A stretch of DNA of 64,000 nucleotides from Poriferisodalis sp965203655 (GTDB lineage Bacteria > Actinomycetota > Acidimicrobiia > Acidimicrobiales > Poriferisodalaceae), in the NCBI RefSeq assembly GCF_965203655.1, contig NZ_CBDBDD010000005.1, forward strand, positions 62,001-126,000, written 5' to 3'. The notes beneath the pieces are model-generated. The model searched no databases. It saw only the letters and a list, made by a program, of their open reading frames with translations, and was not told the DNA's origin. Position 1 is the first letter of the stretch. Every line of letters begins with the position of its first letter. Below, in pieces: positions 47,885 to 55,860 of this stretch. The position numbers were made by a program, and so were the translations under genes.

Positions 47885-48679
47885 TCAGATCGACAGCGGA
47901 GCTCGGCCGGCCAAGTGGTCGGCCAGATTCGACGCTGCCTCGATGAGCACCAGGCCAATGTCGTGCGTGCGGTTGGGGTCGGGAAACCTGTACGCCGGAC
48001 CATGCACGTGCAGCGCGGCGACTACGTCGCCATCGGGTCCCAGCACCGGCGCTGCCACGGAGTTGATGCCGATCGCGAACTCCTCATACACCCAGACGTA
48101 TCCGGCGCTGTGCACCTGCGCCAGCCGGATCCGCAAAGCCTCGGCGTCGACCATGCTGTTCGCCGTGGTGGCTTCGAGTCCGCCGGCCAGATAGTCCTCG
48201 AGGTCATCGGGGCTGAGGTGCGCCAAGTAGACCAGCCCCGACGGCACCAAGTGCAGCGGGCAGTACTCGCCAGTCCAAGAACGCACCTGCACTTCGGACT
48301 CCGGCTCAACCTGGTCGAGGTAGTAGACGGTGCGATCGGCCCGGACGCTCACGCCGGCGGTCTCACCGACTTGGTTGACCAAGCTGTGCAGATGGGGACG
48401 GGCGGCAGCCAGCAGGCTGCGATCGTCTCCTGCGGCTCCGATGATGTCGATGAGCCCCTGCCCGATGCGGTACTCGCCTCCCGCATCATCCTGCGCGACG
48501 GCACCGACTGCTTCAAGCGATGTCAGCAGCCTCGCCACGGTGCTCTTGGGCAGTCCGACGTGGTCCGCGACATCGGTGACGCCCTGTGGTCCCACCGCCA
48601 GAGCCCGCAGGACGGCGAACGCACGCGAGATCGATTGCACCGGCTCCACGGTACCCCGCAACGCGGGCGGAGCCGTCAA
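47885..48679 (-). CDS. IclR-family transcriptional regulator
   Basis: 264-residue regulator. N-terminal winged helix VQSISRAFAVLRALAVGPQGVTDVADHVGLPKSTVARLLTSLEAVGAVAQDDAGGEYRIGQG. The C-terminal effector domain has ARPHLHSLVNQVGETAGVSVRADRTVYYLDQVE, HLVPSGLVYLAHL and the block YEEFAIGINSVAAPVLGPDGDVVAALHVHGPAYRF. It starts at TTG 48679 or, more likely on family length, GTG 48649. It is convergent with etfA (10 bases apart) and divergent from fdhA. Operator-like element B lies just upstream. It is the best candidate to bind elements A, B and C; the effector may be the amine or a C1 intermediate, which is inference. Confidence 0.92.
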   Translation of the reverse strand: MTAPPALRGTVEPVQSISRAFAVLRALAVGPQGVTDVADHVGLPKSTVARLLTSLEAVGAVAQDDAGGEYRIGQGLIDIIGAAGDDRSLLAAARPHLHSLVNQVGETAGVSVRADRTVYYLDQVEPESEVQVRSWTGEYCPLHLVPSGLVYLAHLSPDDLEDYLAGGLEATTANSMVDAEALRIRLAQVHSAGYVWVYEEFAIGINSVAAPVLGPDGDVVAALHVHGPAYRFPDPNRTHDIGLVLIEAASNLADHLAGRAPLSI

Positions 48680-48691
48680 CCAGGGCCAGAA

Positions 48692-48738
48692 TTGTGCCGT
48701 ATTGTGGAACTGTTCTGCAATGCGGAACAGCGTTCCGC
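48692..48738. promoter_or_regulatory. Operator-like element, copy B (iclR / fdh divergent promoter)
   Basis: Contains GTGGAACTGTTC (48704-48715) and GAACAG (48725-48730), giving CTGTTC-N9-GAACAG, identical in arms and spacing to copy A. The upstream TTGTGCC at 48692-48698 has the position of CTGTTCC in copies A and C, with 5 of 7 matches. In addition GCGGAACagcGTTCCGC at 48722-48738 is a perfect 7-bp inverted repeat overlapping it. Probably an autoregulatory site and a site for the divergent fdh genes. Confidence 0.75.
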
Positions 48739-48767
48739 TGCGGCGTGCCGTGCGGGTTGTAGTCAGA

Positions 48768-48779
48768 GTGAAACTGTTG
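48768..48779 (+). promoter_or_regulatory. Possible extra half-site in the fdh promoter
   Basis: GTGAAACTGTTG matches GTGGAACTGTTC in 10 of 12 positions but has no good GAACAG partner nine bases on. It lies 76 bases before the fdhA ATG. It may be a weak secondary site or chance. Confidence 0.35.
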
Positions 48780-48809
48780 TAATCACGGTAGTGACACCAA
48801 GAGCGGCGT

Positions 48810-48815
48810 TACAAT
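48810..48815 (+). promoter_or_regulatory. Possible -10 box for the fdh operon (TACAAT)
   Basis: TACAAT resembles a sigma-70-type -10 and lies 40 bases ahead of the fdhA ATG. No good -35 hexamer at 17 bases is seen, which would suit a regulator-dependent promoter. Weak evidence. Confidence 0.3.
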
Positions 48816-48855
48816 TTGGGGCGACGGCGTTCAGCGAGTACGCGAATCTGGAGGG

Positions 48856-50868
48856 ATGATGCCGCGGGGGAATGGTGCACGAAGGAGGGGGCGTCAGTCA
48901 CCCCTCGCGCGACTCGAGACTCCATTGGTACGCGACGGCGGAGTGCTGAGGCCCGCAACCTGGGACGACGCTCTCGACCGCGCAGCCACAGGCCTGCAGG
49001 CGGCCACCCAGCAACACGGCGCCGGCGGCGTCGGCATGTTCTCGTGCTCGAAGAGCACCAACGAGATGAACTACGCGGCCCAGAAGTTCATGCGCACGGT
49101 GCTGAAGTCCAACAACATCGACTCCTGTAATCGCACCTGACACGCTCCGTCGGTCGTCGGTCTGGCGACAGTGTTCGGACTCGGGGGCGGAACGTGCTCC
49201 TACCGGGAGATCACCGAAACGGACGTGGTCCTGCTGTGGGGATCGAACGCCCGTGAGGCCCACCCGATCTTCTTTCATCACCTGCTGCGAGGGCTCGAGG
49301 GCGGCGCCGTGATGTACGCGGTGGACCCCCGCCGCACCTCATCTGCTGAGTTCGCCGACGTCTGGCTGGGGCTCGACGTCGGCACCGACATCGCGCTTGC
49401 CAACACGGTGGGTCGCGAGATCATCGCCCAGGGATGGCACAACGAATCGTTCATCCAGCGTGCCACCACCGGCTTCGAGGACTATGCGGCCTCGGTCGAG
49501 CCGTTCACGCTGGACGAGGGCGAGCGGCTGACCGGTGTACCTGCCGACGCCATAGCGGAGATGGCGCGCACCTATGCCACCGCCTCAACCGCTCAGATCC
49601 TGTGGACACTGGGCATCACCGAGCACCACACCGCTGTCGAGAACGTGCTGTCGCTATGCAACCTCGCGCTGCTCACCGGCCACGTCGGGCGGCGCGGCTC
49701 GGGATTGGTGCCGCTGCGAGGCCAGAACAACGTGCAAGGCGGTGGCGACATGGGGGCGCTGCCCGATCGTCTGCCCGGATTCCAGGCGCTCGTCGACGCG
49801 GAGGCCCGGGCTCGTTTCGAGCAGGTGTGGGATTGCGAGCTGAATCCGGTCCCCGGCAAGCACCTCACGGCGATGTTCGAAGCCATGGAGGAAGGCGAGC
49901 TGCGGGCGCTGTATGTCATAGGAGAGAACCCGGCCGACTCCGAGGCCAATGTGGCACATGCCCGCAAGCTGCTGGAAGGACTGGACCTGCTCGTCGTGCA
50001 GGACATCTCGCTCACTCACACGGCCCGCATGGCCGACGTGGTGCTGCCGGCAGCTGCGGGCTGGTCCTCCAGCGAGGGAACAGTGACTTCGTCAGAACGG
50101 CGCGTGCAGCGTGTGCGGGCAGCGGTGCCGCCCCAAGGCGACGCCCGGGATGACGTGCGCATCATTGGCGATTTGGCACAGCACATGGGTGCCAGCTGGA
50201 CCGCGGCGACAGCCCACGAACTGTGGGATGAGCTGCGGATGCTGTCGCCGCTGCATGGCGGCATGAGCTGGGAACGTCTCGAGGACAACGGCGGCCTGCA
50301 GTGGCCGTGCCCGCACGACGACCATCCGGGCACCGAGTTCCTGCACTCGTGGCTGTGGGCCGATGACCTCGACGGTCACGCGTCCGCACCATTCACGGTC
50401 AACGTGCATCGTCCGCCCGCCGAGGCACTGAGCGAGCAGTTTCCGCTCCGGCTCACCACAGGCAGGGTTCTCGACTCGTACAACACCGGAGCGCAGACGG
50501 CTGGCTACTCTTCGCCGATCCGATCCGGCGATGCCATCGAGGTGAGCCCCTCCGATGCAGCAGCACTCGGCATCACCGACGGAGACGCTGTGCAGGTGAG
50601 CTCACCGCGCGGCTCGGTGAACATGGAAGTGAGCATCACCGACCGCCTGCCTGCCGGATTGGTGTTCACCACCTTCCATTTCCCGGAACTGGTCGACACC
50701 AACCTGCTCACCAACGATGCTTGGGACGCTCGCAGCGGAACGGCCGAATTCAAAGCAGCAGCCGTGCGCATCGATCCCCTGAGATCGAGCTCAGCGAGAT
50801 CGGGCCCAATGGGATCCGGCACAGGGCGACCTAGTGCTGCAGCCGCTGCCGGTGGTGCCGGTGGCTGA
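48856..50868 (+). CDS. fdhA: Formate dehydrogenase catalytic (molybdopterin) subunit, selenocysteine-containing
   Basis: 670 residues if the in-frame TGA at 49138 is read as selenocysteine 95; the same frame continues open for another 575 codons. The context is NIDSCNRT-U-HAPSVVGL, the exact place of the catalytic Sec/Cys and following His in formate dehydrogenases, so the enzyme should oxidise formate to CO2. Downstream blocks VLLWGSNAREAHPIFFHHLLRG, NNVQGGGDMGALPDRLPGF, YVIGENPADSEANVAHA, ADVVLPAAAGWSSSEGTVTSSERRVQRVR and a C-terminal dinucleotide-binding domain are FdhA-like. The N-terminal 4Fe-4S domain normally in this chain is missing and is found in the gene at 52639. GGAGGG precedes ATG 48856 and ATG 48859; either may be used. 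A 35-base overlap links it to the NuoEF gene. Confidence 0.92.
49138..49140 (+). other. In-frame UGA read as selenocysteine (Sec95)
   Basis: The TGA interrupts a frame that is homologous on both sides to one formate dehydrogenase chain, exactly at the metal-ligand position, and is followed by a SECIS-like hairpin. A sequencing error or frameshift would not reproduce that position. Confidence 0.92.
49141..49173 (+). promoter_or_regulatory. Bacterial SECIS-like hairpin in the fdhA message
   Basis: GTCGT (49153-49157) pairs with GCGAC (49165-49169, one G-U) around a 7-base loop CGGTCTG (49158-49164). CAC at 49141-49143 can pair with GTG at 49171-49173. The loop begins 17 bases after the UGA. 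From memory, E. coli fdhF has the same 17-base spacing and loop AGGUCUG, which SelB recognises. Confidence 0.82.
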
Positions 50869-52642
50869 CCTTCACTTCTCCGATGCGTCCCCGACCGCAT
50901 CGGAGCGACGGGCTGTCATGGCGGCGCTCAGCGTCAGCGACGCCGACTCCGGTGCTGTCGTCGTCGACCACCCCCGGGTGGTGCGTGGCGGCACGCGTCG
51001 CCGCAAGCAGATGCGACACCTGCTGCTGCCGGCCCTGCATGCCTTGCAGCGAGAGGCGGGCTGGATCTCGCCAGGCGGGCTGAACTTTGTCGGCCGCACC
51101 TTGGGGGTGCCGCCCGCAGAGGCCTACGGCGTTGCCACGTTCTACGAGATGTTCCGCACCGAAGCCCCGGCGCACGAACTCAGCGTGCGCCACGTCTGCG
51201 TCGACCCGATCTGCGCGCTCGCCGGCGCATCCCGGCTCGCAGAGAATCTTCGCTCCCAAGGGCATGCCACCCACGAGGGACCGTGCTTGGGTCAGTGCGA
51301 GCGTGCGCCGGCAGTGTTCATCCAGGGCCGGCGCGAGCCCGACCGTGTACCTGACGACGAACACGGCCCCGATTCACTGCTCGTGAGCGTCACTGCCGAA
51401 TCGCCCGACGCGCCGAGCCTGCTGCGTCACATGGTCGAGCCATCGGGCGCAGCCGAAGCTGCCTCGATGGAGGCATACCAGGCTCGAGGGGGCGGCTCAG
51501 CGCTGGAAGCGGCCCTGCGCCTCGGACCCGACGAGGTCATCTCGCAGATCAGCAGTTCAGGGCTGTCGGGCCGAGGCGGCGCAGCATTCCCCACCGGCAT
51601 CAAGTGGCGGGCTGTCGCGGACGGCGATGGCCCCAAGCACGTCGTGGCCAATATCGACGAGTCAGAGCCAGGCACTTTCAAAGACCGGCTGCTCTGCGAG
51701 CGGGACCCGCTCGCGATCATCGAGTCGATCGCCGTGGCCGGGCTCGTCGTCGGCGCCACCCAGGGCTGGATCTACATCCGTGGCGAGTACCCGCTAGCCA
51801 CCCAGCGCCTCCGGCACGCGATCGTCCAGGCCCGTGTCGAGGGCTGGTTGGGCGACGATGCCGCAGGGTCCGGTCAGCCCTTTGACATCGATCTGCGCCG
51901 AGGTGCCGGTGCCTATATCTGCGGCGAAGAGACCGCCCTGTTCAACTCGCTCGAGGGCTTCCGGGGCGAGCCCCGCAACAAGCCGCCGTTTCCCACGACG
52001 CACGGGCTCTTCGGCCGCCCCACCGTGGTCAACAATCCCGAGACGCTGCTCAACGTGAATGAGATCCTGCGCATCGGCCCAGCGGCGTACCGCAGCGTGG
52101 GCACCGACGGCTCTCCGGGCACCAAGCTGTTCTGCCTGTCGGGCCACGTCGGGCGGCCGGGACTGTACGAGGCGCCCTTCGGGACGCCGCTGGGCGAGTT
52201 GCTGTCATTGGCGGGCGGCGTGCAGGGCGCCTTGCAGGCGGTCCTGCTGGGCGGGGCTGCGGGCAGCTTTGTCGGGCCCGATGCGCTCGAGCTGCCGCTG
52301 TCGCTGGAAGACACTCGCAGCGCCGGCACGACGCTGGGCTCGGGTCCGGTGATGGTCTTCAACGAATCTGCTGATATGGGCTCGGTGATCGAGCGTCTGG
52401 CGAAGTTCTTCCGTGACGAGTCGTGCGGTCAATGCGTGCCGTGCCGCGTCGGCACGGTGCGGCAGCATGAGATCGTCGCCCAGATTCGCCGGGCGGACGC
52501 TCCCACTCGCTCCCAGCGCATCCTGCTCGACGACATCGCCGGCGCCATGGGCGATGCATCTATCTGCGGTCTCGGCCACACGGCAGCCTCGGCGGTGCTC
52601 TCGGGAATGCGGTTGGGATTACTGGGGGCAGAGCAATCATGA
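50834..52642 (+). CDS. NuoE-NuoF fusion, formate dehydrogenase NADH-reducing (diaphorase) subunit
   Basis: 602 residues. Residues about 50-190 form a NuoE-type thioredoxin-like [2Fe-2S] domain with CVDPIC (C-x4-C) and CLGQC (C-x3-C). The rest is NuoF: NAD/FMN binding SGLSGRGGAAFPTGIKW, DESEPGTFKDRLL, GAGAYICGEETALFNSLEG and the 4Fe-4S motif ESCGQCVPCRVGT with its fourth Cys in ASICGLGH. This FdhB-like flavoprotein would pass electrons from formate to NAD. Start GTG 50834 (several in-frame GTGs at 50852-50861). Overlaps the next gene by 4 bases. Confidence 0.92.
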   Translation: MLQPLPVVPVADLHFSDASPTASERRAVMAALSVSDADSGAVVVDHPRVVRGGTRRRKQMRHLLLPALHALQREAGWISPGGLNFVGRTLGVPPAEAYGVATFYEMFRTEAPAHELSVRHVCVDPICALAGASRLAENLRSQGHATHEGPCLGQCERAPAVFIQGRREPDRVPDDEHGPDSLLVSVTAESPDAPSLLRHMVEPSGAAEAASMEAYQARGGGSALEAALRLGPDEVISQISSSGLSGRGGAAFPTGIKWRAVADGDGPKHVVANIDESEPGTFKDRLLCERDPLAIIESIAVAGLVVGATQGWIYIRGEYPLATQRLRHAIVQARVEGWLGDDAAGSGQPFDIDLRRGAGAYICGEETALFNSLEGFRGEPRNKPPFPTTHGLFGRPTVVNNPETLLNVNEILRIGPAAYRSVGTDGSPGTKLFCLSGHVGRPGLYEAPFGTPLGELLSLAGGVQGALQAVLLGGAAGSFVGPDALELPLSLEDTRSAGTTLGSGPVMVFNESADMGSVIERLAKFFRDESCGQCVPCRVGTVRQHEIVAQIRRADAPTRSQRILLDDIAGAMGDASICGLGHTAASAVLSGMRLGLLGAEQS

Positions 52643-53568
52643 CTTCGGGCAACGGCAGCGTCGACTCCCACGTCACGGTCACCATCGACGGCCGCGAGGT
52701 GACGGTGCCAGAGGGTCAGACGATCTTGGCTGCGTGCACTGCAGCTGATGTCGAGACCCCCACAATCTGCTGGGCGCCCAACCTCACGCCGGTCAACGTC
52801 TGCCGTGTCTGCGTGGTGGAACTGGAGGGCTCCCGCACGCTTGTGCCCGCCTGCTCGCGGCCCGCCGAAGACGGCATGCAGATCAGCACCGACTCCGAGC
52901 GCGTGCGCCACAGCCGGCGTATGGTTCTCGAGTTCTTGGGCTCTGCCAACGACCTGTCCCAAGCCGACGAGATCGCGGGTTGGTCGCGGCACTACGGCGC
53001 CGACGCGGGGCGCTACGTCGCAGCGCTCGGCGACGAGTCCGAGGCAGAGCTCGAGCTGGTGGACGACCCGGTGCGTGTGCAGGACGACCTCTACATCCGC
53101 GCGTATGACCGCTGCGTGCTGTGCTACAAGTGCGTCGAAGCGTGCGGCGACGACGCCCAGCACACCTTTGCCATCGCGGTGGCGGGGCGAGGCTTCGACG
53201 CCCGTATCCGCACCGAGTACGACGTCGAGCTGCCGGAGAGTGCCTGTGTCTATTGCGGCAACTGCGTTGCGGTGTGCCCTACCGGTGCCTTGCAGTTCCG
53301 CACCGAGTTCGACCTGCGCGCAGTGGGGGAGTGGCGACCCGATGACCAGACGGTCACTCGCACGGTGTGCTCGTACTGCGGTGTGGGGTGCAATCTCGAG
53401 CTCCACACGCAAGATGAGCGCATCGTGAAAGTGACTTCTCCCGAGGATCACTCGGTGACGAGCGGCCATCTCTGCATCAAGGGTCGGTTCGGCTGGCAGT
53501 ACGTGCATGCACCGGCATTCGAGCCACCTGCGACTGACACGCCCGTTCCAGACAGCACGGAGCCCTAG
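52639..53568 (+). CDS. Iron-sulfur subunit equal to the N-terminal half of the formate dehydrogenase large subunit
   Basis: 309 residues. [2Fe-2S] ferredoxin domain with Cys44, Cys55, Cys58 and Cys72. Then a NuoG-like linker in which the expected His/Cys cluster motif is absent, and two 4Fe-4S ferredoxin motifs (CVLCYKCVEAC and CVYCGNCVAVC). Last comes the Molybdop_Fe4S4 domain (VCSYCGVGCNLELHTQDERIV...HLCIKGRF), the domain that in ordinary enzymes opens the catalytic chain. The chain ends exactly where the FdhA gene at 48856 begins its homology, so the two are a split large subunit. ATG overlaps the preceding stop (ATGA). Confidence 0.9.
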   Translation: MTSGNGSVDSHVTVTIDGREVTVPEGQTILAACTAADVETPTICWAPNLTPVNVCRVCVVELEGSRTLVPACSRPAEDGMQISTDSERVRHSRRMVLEFLGSANDLSQADEIAGWSRHYGADAGRYVAALGDESEAELELVDDPVRVQDDLYIRAYDRCVLCYKCVEACGDDAQHTFAIAVAGRGFDARIRTEYDVELPESACVYCGNCVAVCPTGALQFRTEFDLRAVGEWRPDDQTVTRTVCSYCGVGCNLELHTQDERIVKVTSPEDHSVTSGHLCIKGRFGWQYVHAPAFEPPATDTPVPDSTEP

Positions 53569-53574
53569 ACACCG

Positions 53575-54987
53575 GTGACAGCGGGCGAGCCCGAAACAAA
53601 CGCCGCAGGCGGTGCATCAGACTCGACCGCCGCAGGCGGTGCATCAGATACGGCACGAGCTACTCGCCGGGACCGCGCTCTGCGGCGCGCCCGCGACATG
53701 GCAGCCGAACGCCTGCCGCGCATCTCGCGAGCCCCAGCACCGGAACCCCTCGTCGGCGGTCCAGCGCTTGCCTCGACGGCCGCTCGGAGCACTGCGCTCT
53801 TCGTCGGCATAGCGCTGCTCATGGCAGGCAACGGCCTGCAGAACACGCTGCTGGGGGTGCGGGCCGAATCGGAGGGCTTCGGCTCGACGGTCTCGGGTCT
53901 GGTCATGGCGATGAACTTCGTGGGCTTCCTGGCGGGATCGGCAATGGCACCCCACTTCCTGCGCCAGGTCGGTCATGTCCGGGTCTTCGCCGCGCTGGCA
54001 TCTGCCGGCAGCAGCGTGGTGCTCGTGCAGGCCGTGTGGGTGAACCCGCTGGTCTGGGGTACTGGCCGGTTCCTGTGGGGCATGTGTTTCGCCGCGTTGA
54101 TCGTGGTGGCCGAGACCTGGCTGAACGAGCTGGCAACCAACGAGAATCGCGGCCGGATGCTGGCCCGCTACATGGTCATCACGATGGGTGCCATCGCTAC
54201 GGGCCAGTTCATGGTGGCCATCGCCGACACCAACAGCTTCACGCTCTTCGCTGTCGTGTCGGTGCTGGTGTCGCTCGCACTGGTGCCGATGTCGCTGTCT
54301 GCATCGGCCAACCCCCCTGTCGTCGTACCCGAGCGTGTCGGGCTCCGTACGCTCCTGCAGACTGCACCGACCGGTGTTGTGGTCGCGTTTCTGGTGGGCG
54401 GCGCACTGGGCTCGATTTCGGGCATTGGAGCGGTGTACGCGGCGGCGCGGGGCCTTTCGCCGGTTCAGGTCGCGGCCTTCGTCGCTGCCCCGATGATCGG
54501 CAGCCTGTTCGGGCAGCTCCCGCTCGGCCGACTGTCAGACCGCGTGCCCCGGCGCATCGTCATGGTCCTGGCCGCATCGGTCGCAGCGGCCGCCTGCCTG
54601 GGAATGCTGGCACTCGACGAGCGGGGTATCGCAGGCATCGCTGTGATGGGCGTGATGGGTGCGTTTGCCTATCCCGTCTACTCGCTGGCAGTGGCCCAGA
54701 CCAATGACTGGCTGCGCGATTCCCAGCGGGCAGGTGCCAGCGCCGTGCTGGTGCGCATGAACGGCGTCGGCGCCACGGTGGGGCCGATCTGCGCCGCTAT
54801 CGGGATGTCGCTGACCCTCAACGCGTTCTACTTCGTCATGGCGGCATCGCACGTGGCGGTGGCTGTCTTCGTGGCCGGGCGGATGCTGCTGGTGGCTGGG
54901 CCGACGGTGTCCCAGCAGGGACGGTTCCACCCGATTCCCGCCCGAGCCTCGACCGCGGTGGCAGCGTTGCTTCGCAGGCGGCGCTAG
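53575..54987 (+). CDS. Major facilitator superfamily transporter
   Basis: 470-residue MFS permease with an unusually long, alanine/arginine-rich cytoplasmic N-terminus (about residues 1-75) that includes a tandem repeat. Twelve hydrophobic segments follow from STALFVGIALLMAGNGLQNTLLGVRAESEGFGSTVSGLVMAMNFVGFLAGSAMA, with the loop QLPLGRLSDRVPRRIVMVLA. Its position in the methylamine island, 7 bases after the FDH genes, suggests uptake of the amine or export of a product, but no substrate motif is recognisable. GTG start. Confidence 0.85.
   Translation: MTAGEPETNAAGGASDSTAAGGASDTARATRRDRALRRARDMAAERLPRISRAPAPEPLVGGPALASTAARSTALFVGIALLMAGNGLQNTLLGVRAESEGFGSTVSGLVMAMNFVGFLAGSAMAPHFLRQVGHVRVFAALASAGSSVVLVQAVWVNPLVWGTGRFLWGMCFAALIVVAETWLNELATNENRGRMLARYMVITMGAIATGQFMVAIADTNSFTLFAVVSVLVSLALVPMSLSASANPPVVVPERVGLRTLLQTAPTGVVVAFLVGGALGSISGIGAVYAAARGLSPVQVAAFVAAPMIGSLFGQLPLGRLSDRVPRRIVMVLAASVAAAACLGMLALDERGIAGIAVMGVMGAFAYPVYSLAVAQTNDWLRDSQRAGASAVLVRMNGVGATVGPICAAIGMSLTLNAFYFVMAASHVAVAVFVAGRMLLVAGPTVSQQGRFHPIPARASTAVAALLRRRR
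53601..53648 (+). repeat. Tandem 21-base repeat with 27-base period inside the MFS N-terminus
   Basis: Identical 21-base copies at 53601-53621 and 53628-53648. The period of 27 bases keeps frame and encodes two near-identical nonapeptides beginning AAGGASD. A small internal duplication in a disordered tail. Confidence 0.8.
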
Positions 54988-55009
54988 GCCAGACGGGGAG
55001 TCGGGAACT

Positions 55010-55834
55010 GTGGGAGCGCTGTTCGGACTGCTTACGTCGGTGAGCATCGGTACCAGTGACTTGTTCGGGCGACGGGTGGTGACCCGCTGCCACGTGCTCT
55101 CAGCGATGATCGTGTTCCAGGCTGCCGCGGCGCTCGTGTCGCTCGGGATCCTGCCGTTCATTCCCGGCACGTTCGCTGGCGACGACTTCAGCCGGGGTCT
55201 GGTGTCGGGCCTCGGGCTCGGGGCTGGCTTGGCGCTGTACTACACGTCGCTGGATCGGGCTGGCTCGGCAATCGCCGCACCGATCGTGGCCACGCTCTCC
55301 GCAGTCATCCCGTTCGCCTACACCGCTGTGCGAGGCCACGACCCACCGCTTATCGGCATCATCGGTGCCGCTGTGGCATTCGGCGGGCTGGGGCTGGTGA
55401 CCGCAGGCGGCACGCGCGGCAAGCACATGGCAGCAGGGACCATCTGGGCGACCCTGTCGGGCCTGGCCTACGGCGTGGGGCTCAGCGTTCTGGTTGACCT
55501 GTCCGAGAGTTCGGGGGCATGGCCAGGGTTCGGCCAGCGGCTGACCTCGGTGGCGCTCATGGCTGCCGTGGTCGCAATCCGGGGCCTGCCCGCGCTGCCC
55601 CCGCCCGACGTGATGGGCTTCGCACTGCTGACCGGAGTCGCCAGTGCCGCGGCGACGATCTTCTACATCGTCGGCATCTGGTTCGACCCACCCGCAACCG
55701 TGGTTGGCGCGTCGATGTTCCCGGTGATGAGTGTCATCGTCGGCAGAGTCGCCTACCAGGACTCCCTCAACACACGCCAGAGCATCGGCATCGTTGCCGC
55801 CGTAGCGGGCGTCACCGCAGTCGTCGCAACCTGA
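55010..55834 (+). CDS. EamA/DMT-family transporter
   Basis: 274 residues with ten short hydrophobic segments in two halves (GALFGLLTSVSIGTSDLFGRR... and GTIWATLSGLAYGVGLSVLVDL...), the EamA drug/metabolite exporter layout with two copies of the family repeat. GLGLGAGLALYYTSLDRAGSAIAAPIVATLSAVIPFAYTAVRG resembles the conserved end of the first repeat. Substrate unknown. GTG start 22 bases after the MFS gene. Ends convergently with the mttB gene. Confidence 0.85.
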   Translation: MGALFGLLTSVSIGTSDLFGRRVVTRCHVLSAMIVFQAAAALVSLGILPFIPGTFAGDDFSRGLVSGLGLGAGLALYYTSLDRAGSAIAAPIVATLSAVIPFAYTAVRGHDPPLIGIIGAAVAFGGLGLVTAGGTRGKHMAAGTIWATLSGLAYGVGLSVLVDLSESSGAWPGFGQRLTSVALMAAVVAIRGLPALPPPDVMGFALLTGVASAAATIFYIVGIWFDPPATVVGASMFPVMSVIVGRVAYQDSLNTRQSIGIVAAVAGVTAVVAT

Positions 55835-55860
55835 ACCGCACACCCTGGCTGTCGGCGCCC

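Noticed and set aside
49138..49170. Frameshift, nonsense mutation or two separate genes at fdhA
   Set aside because: Both halves are in one frame, the stop is exactly at the Sec position, and a SECIS-like hairpin follows. A pseudogene would not show this.
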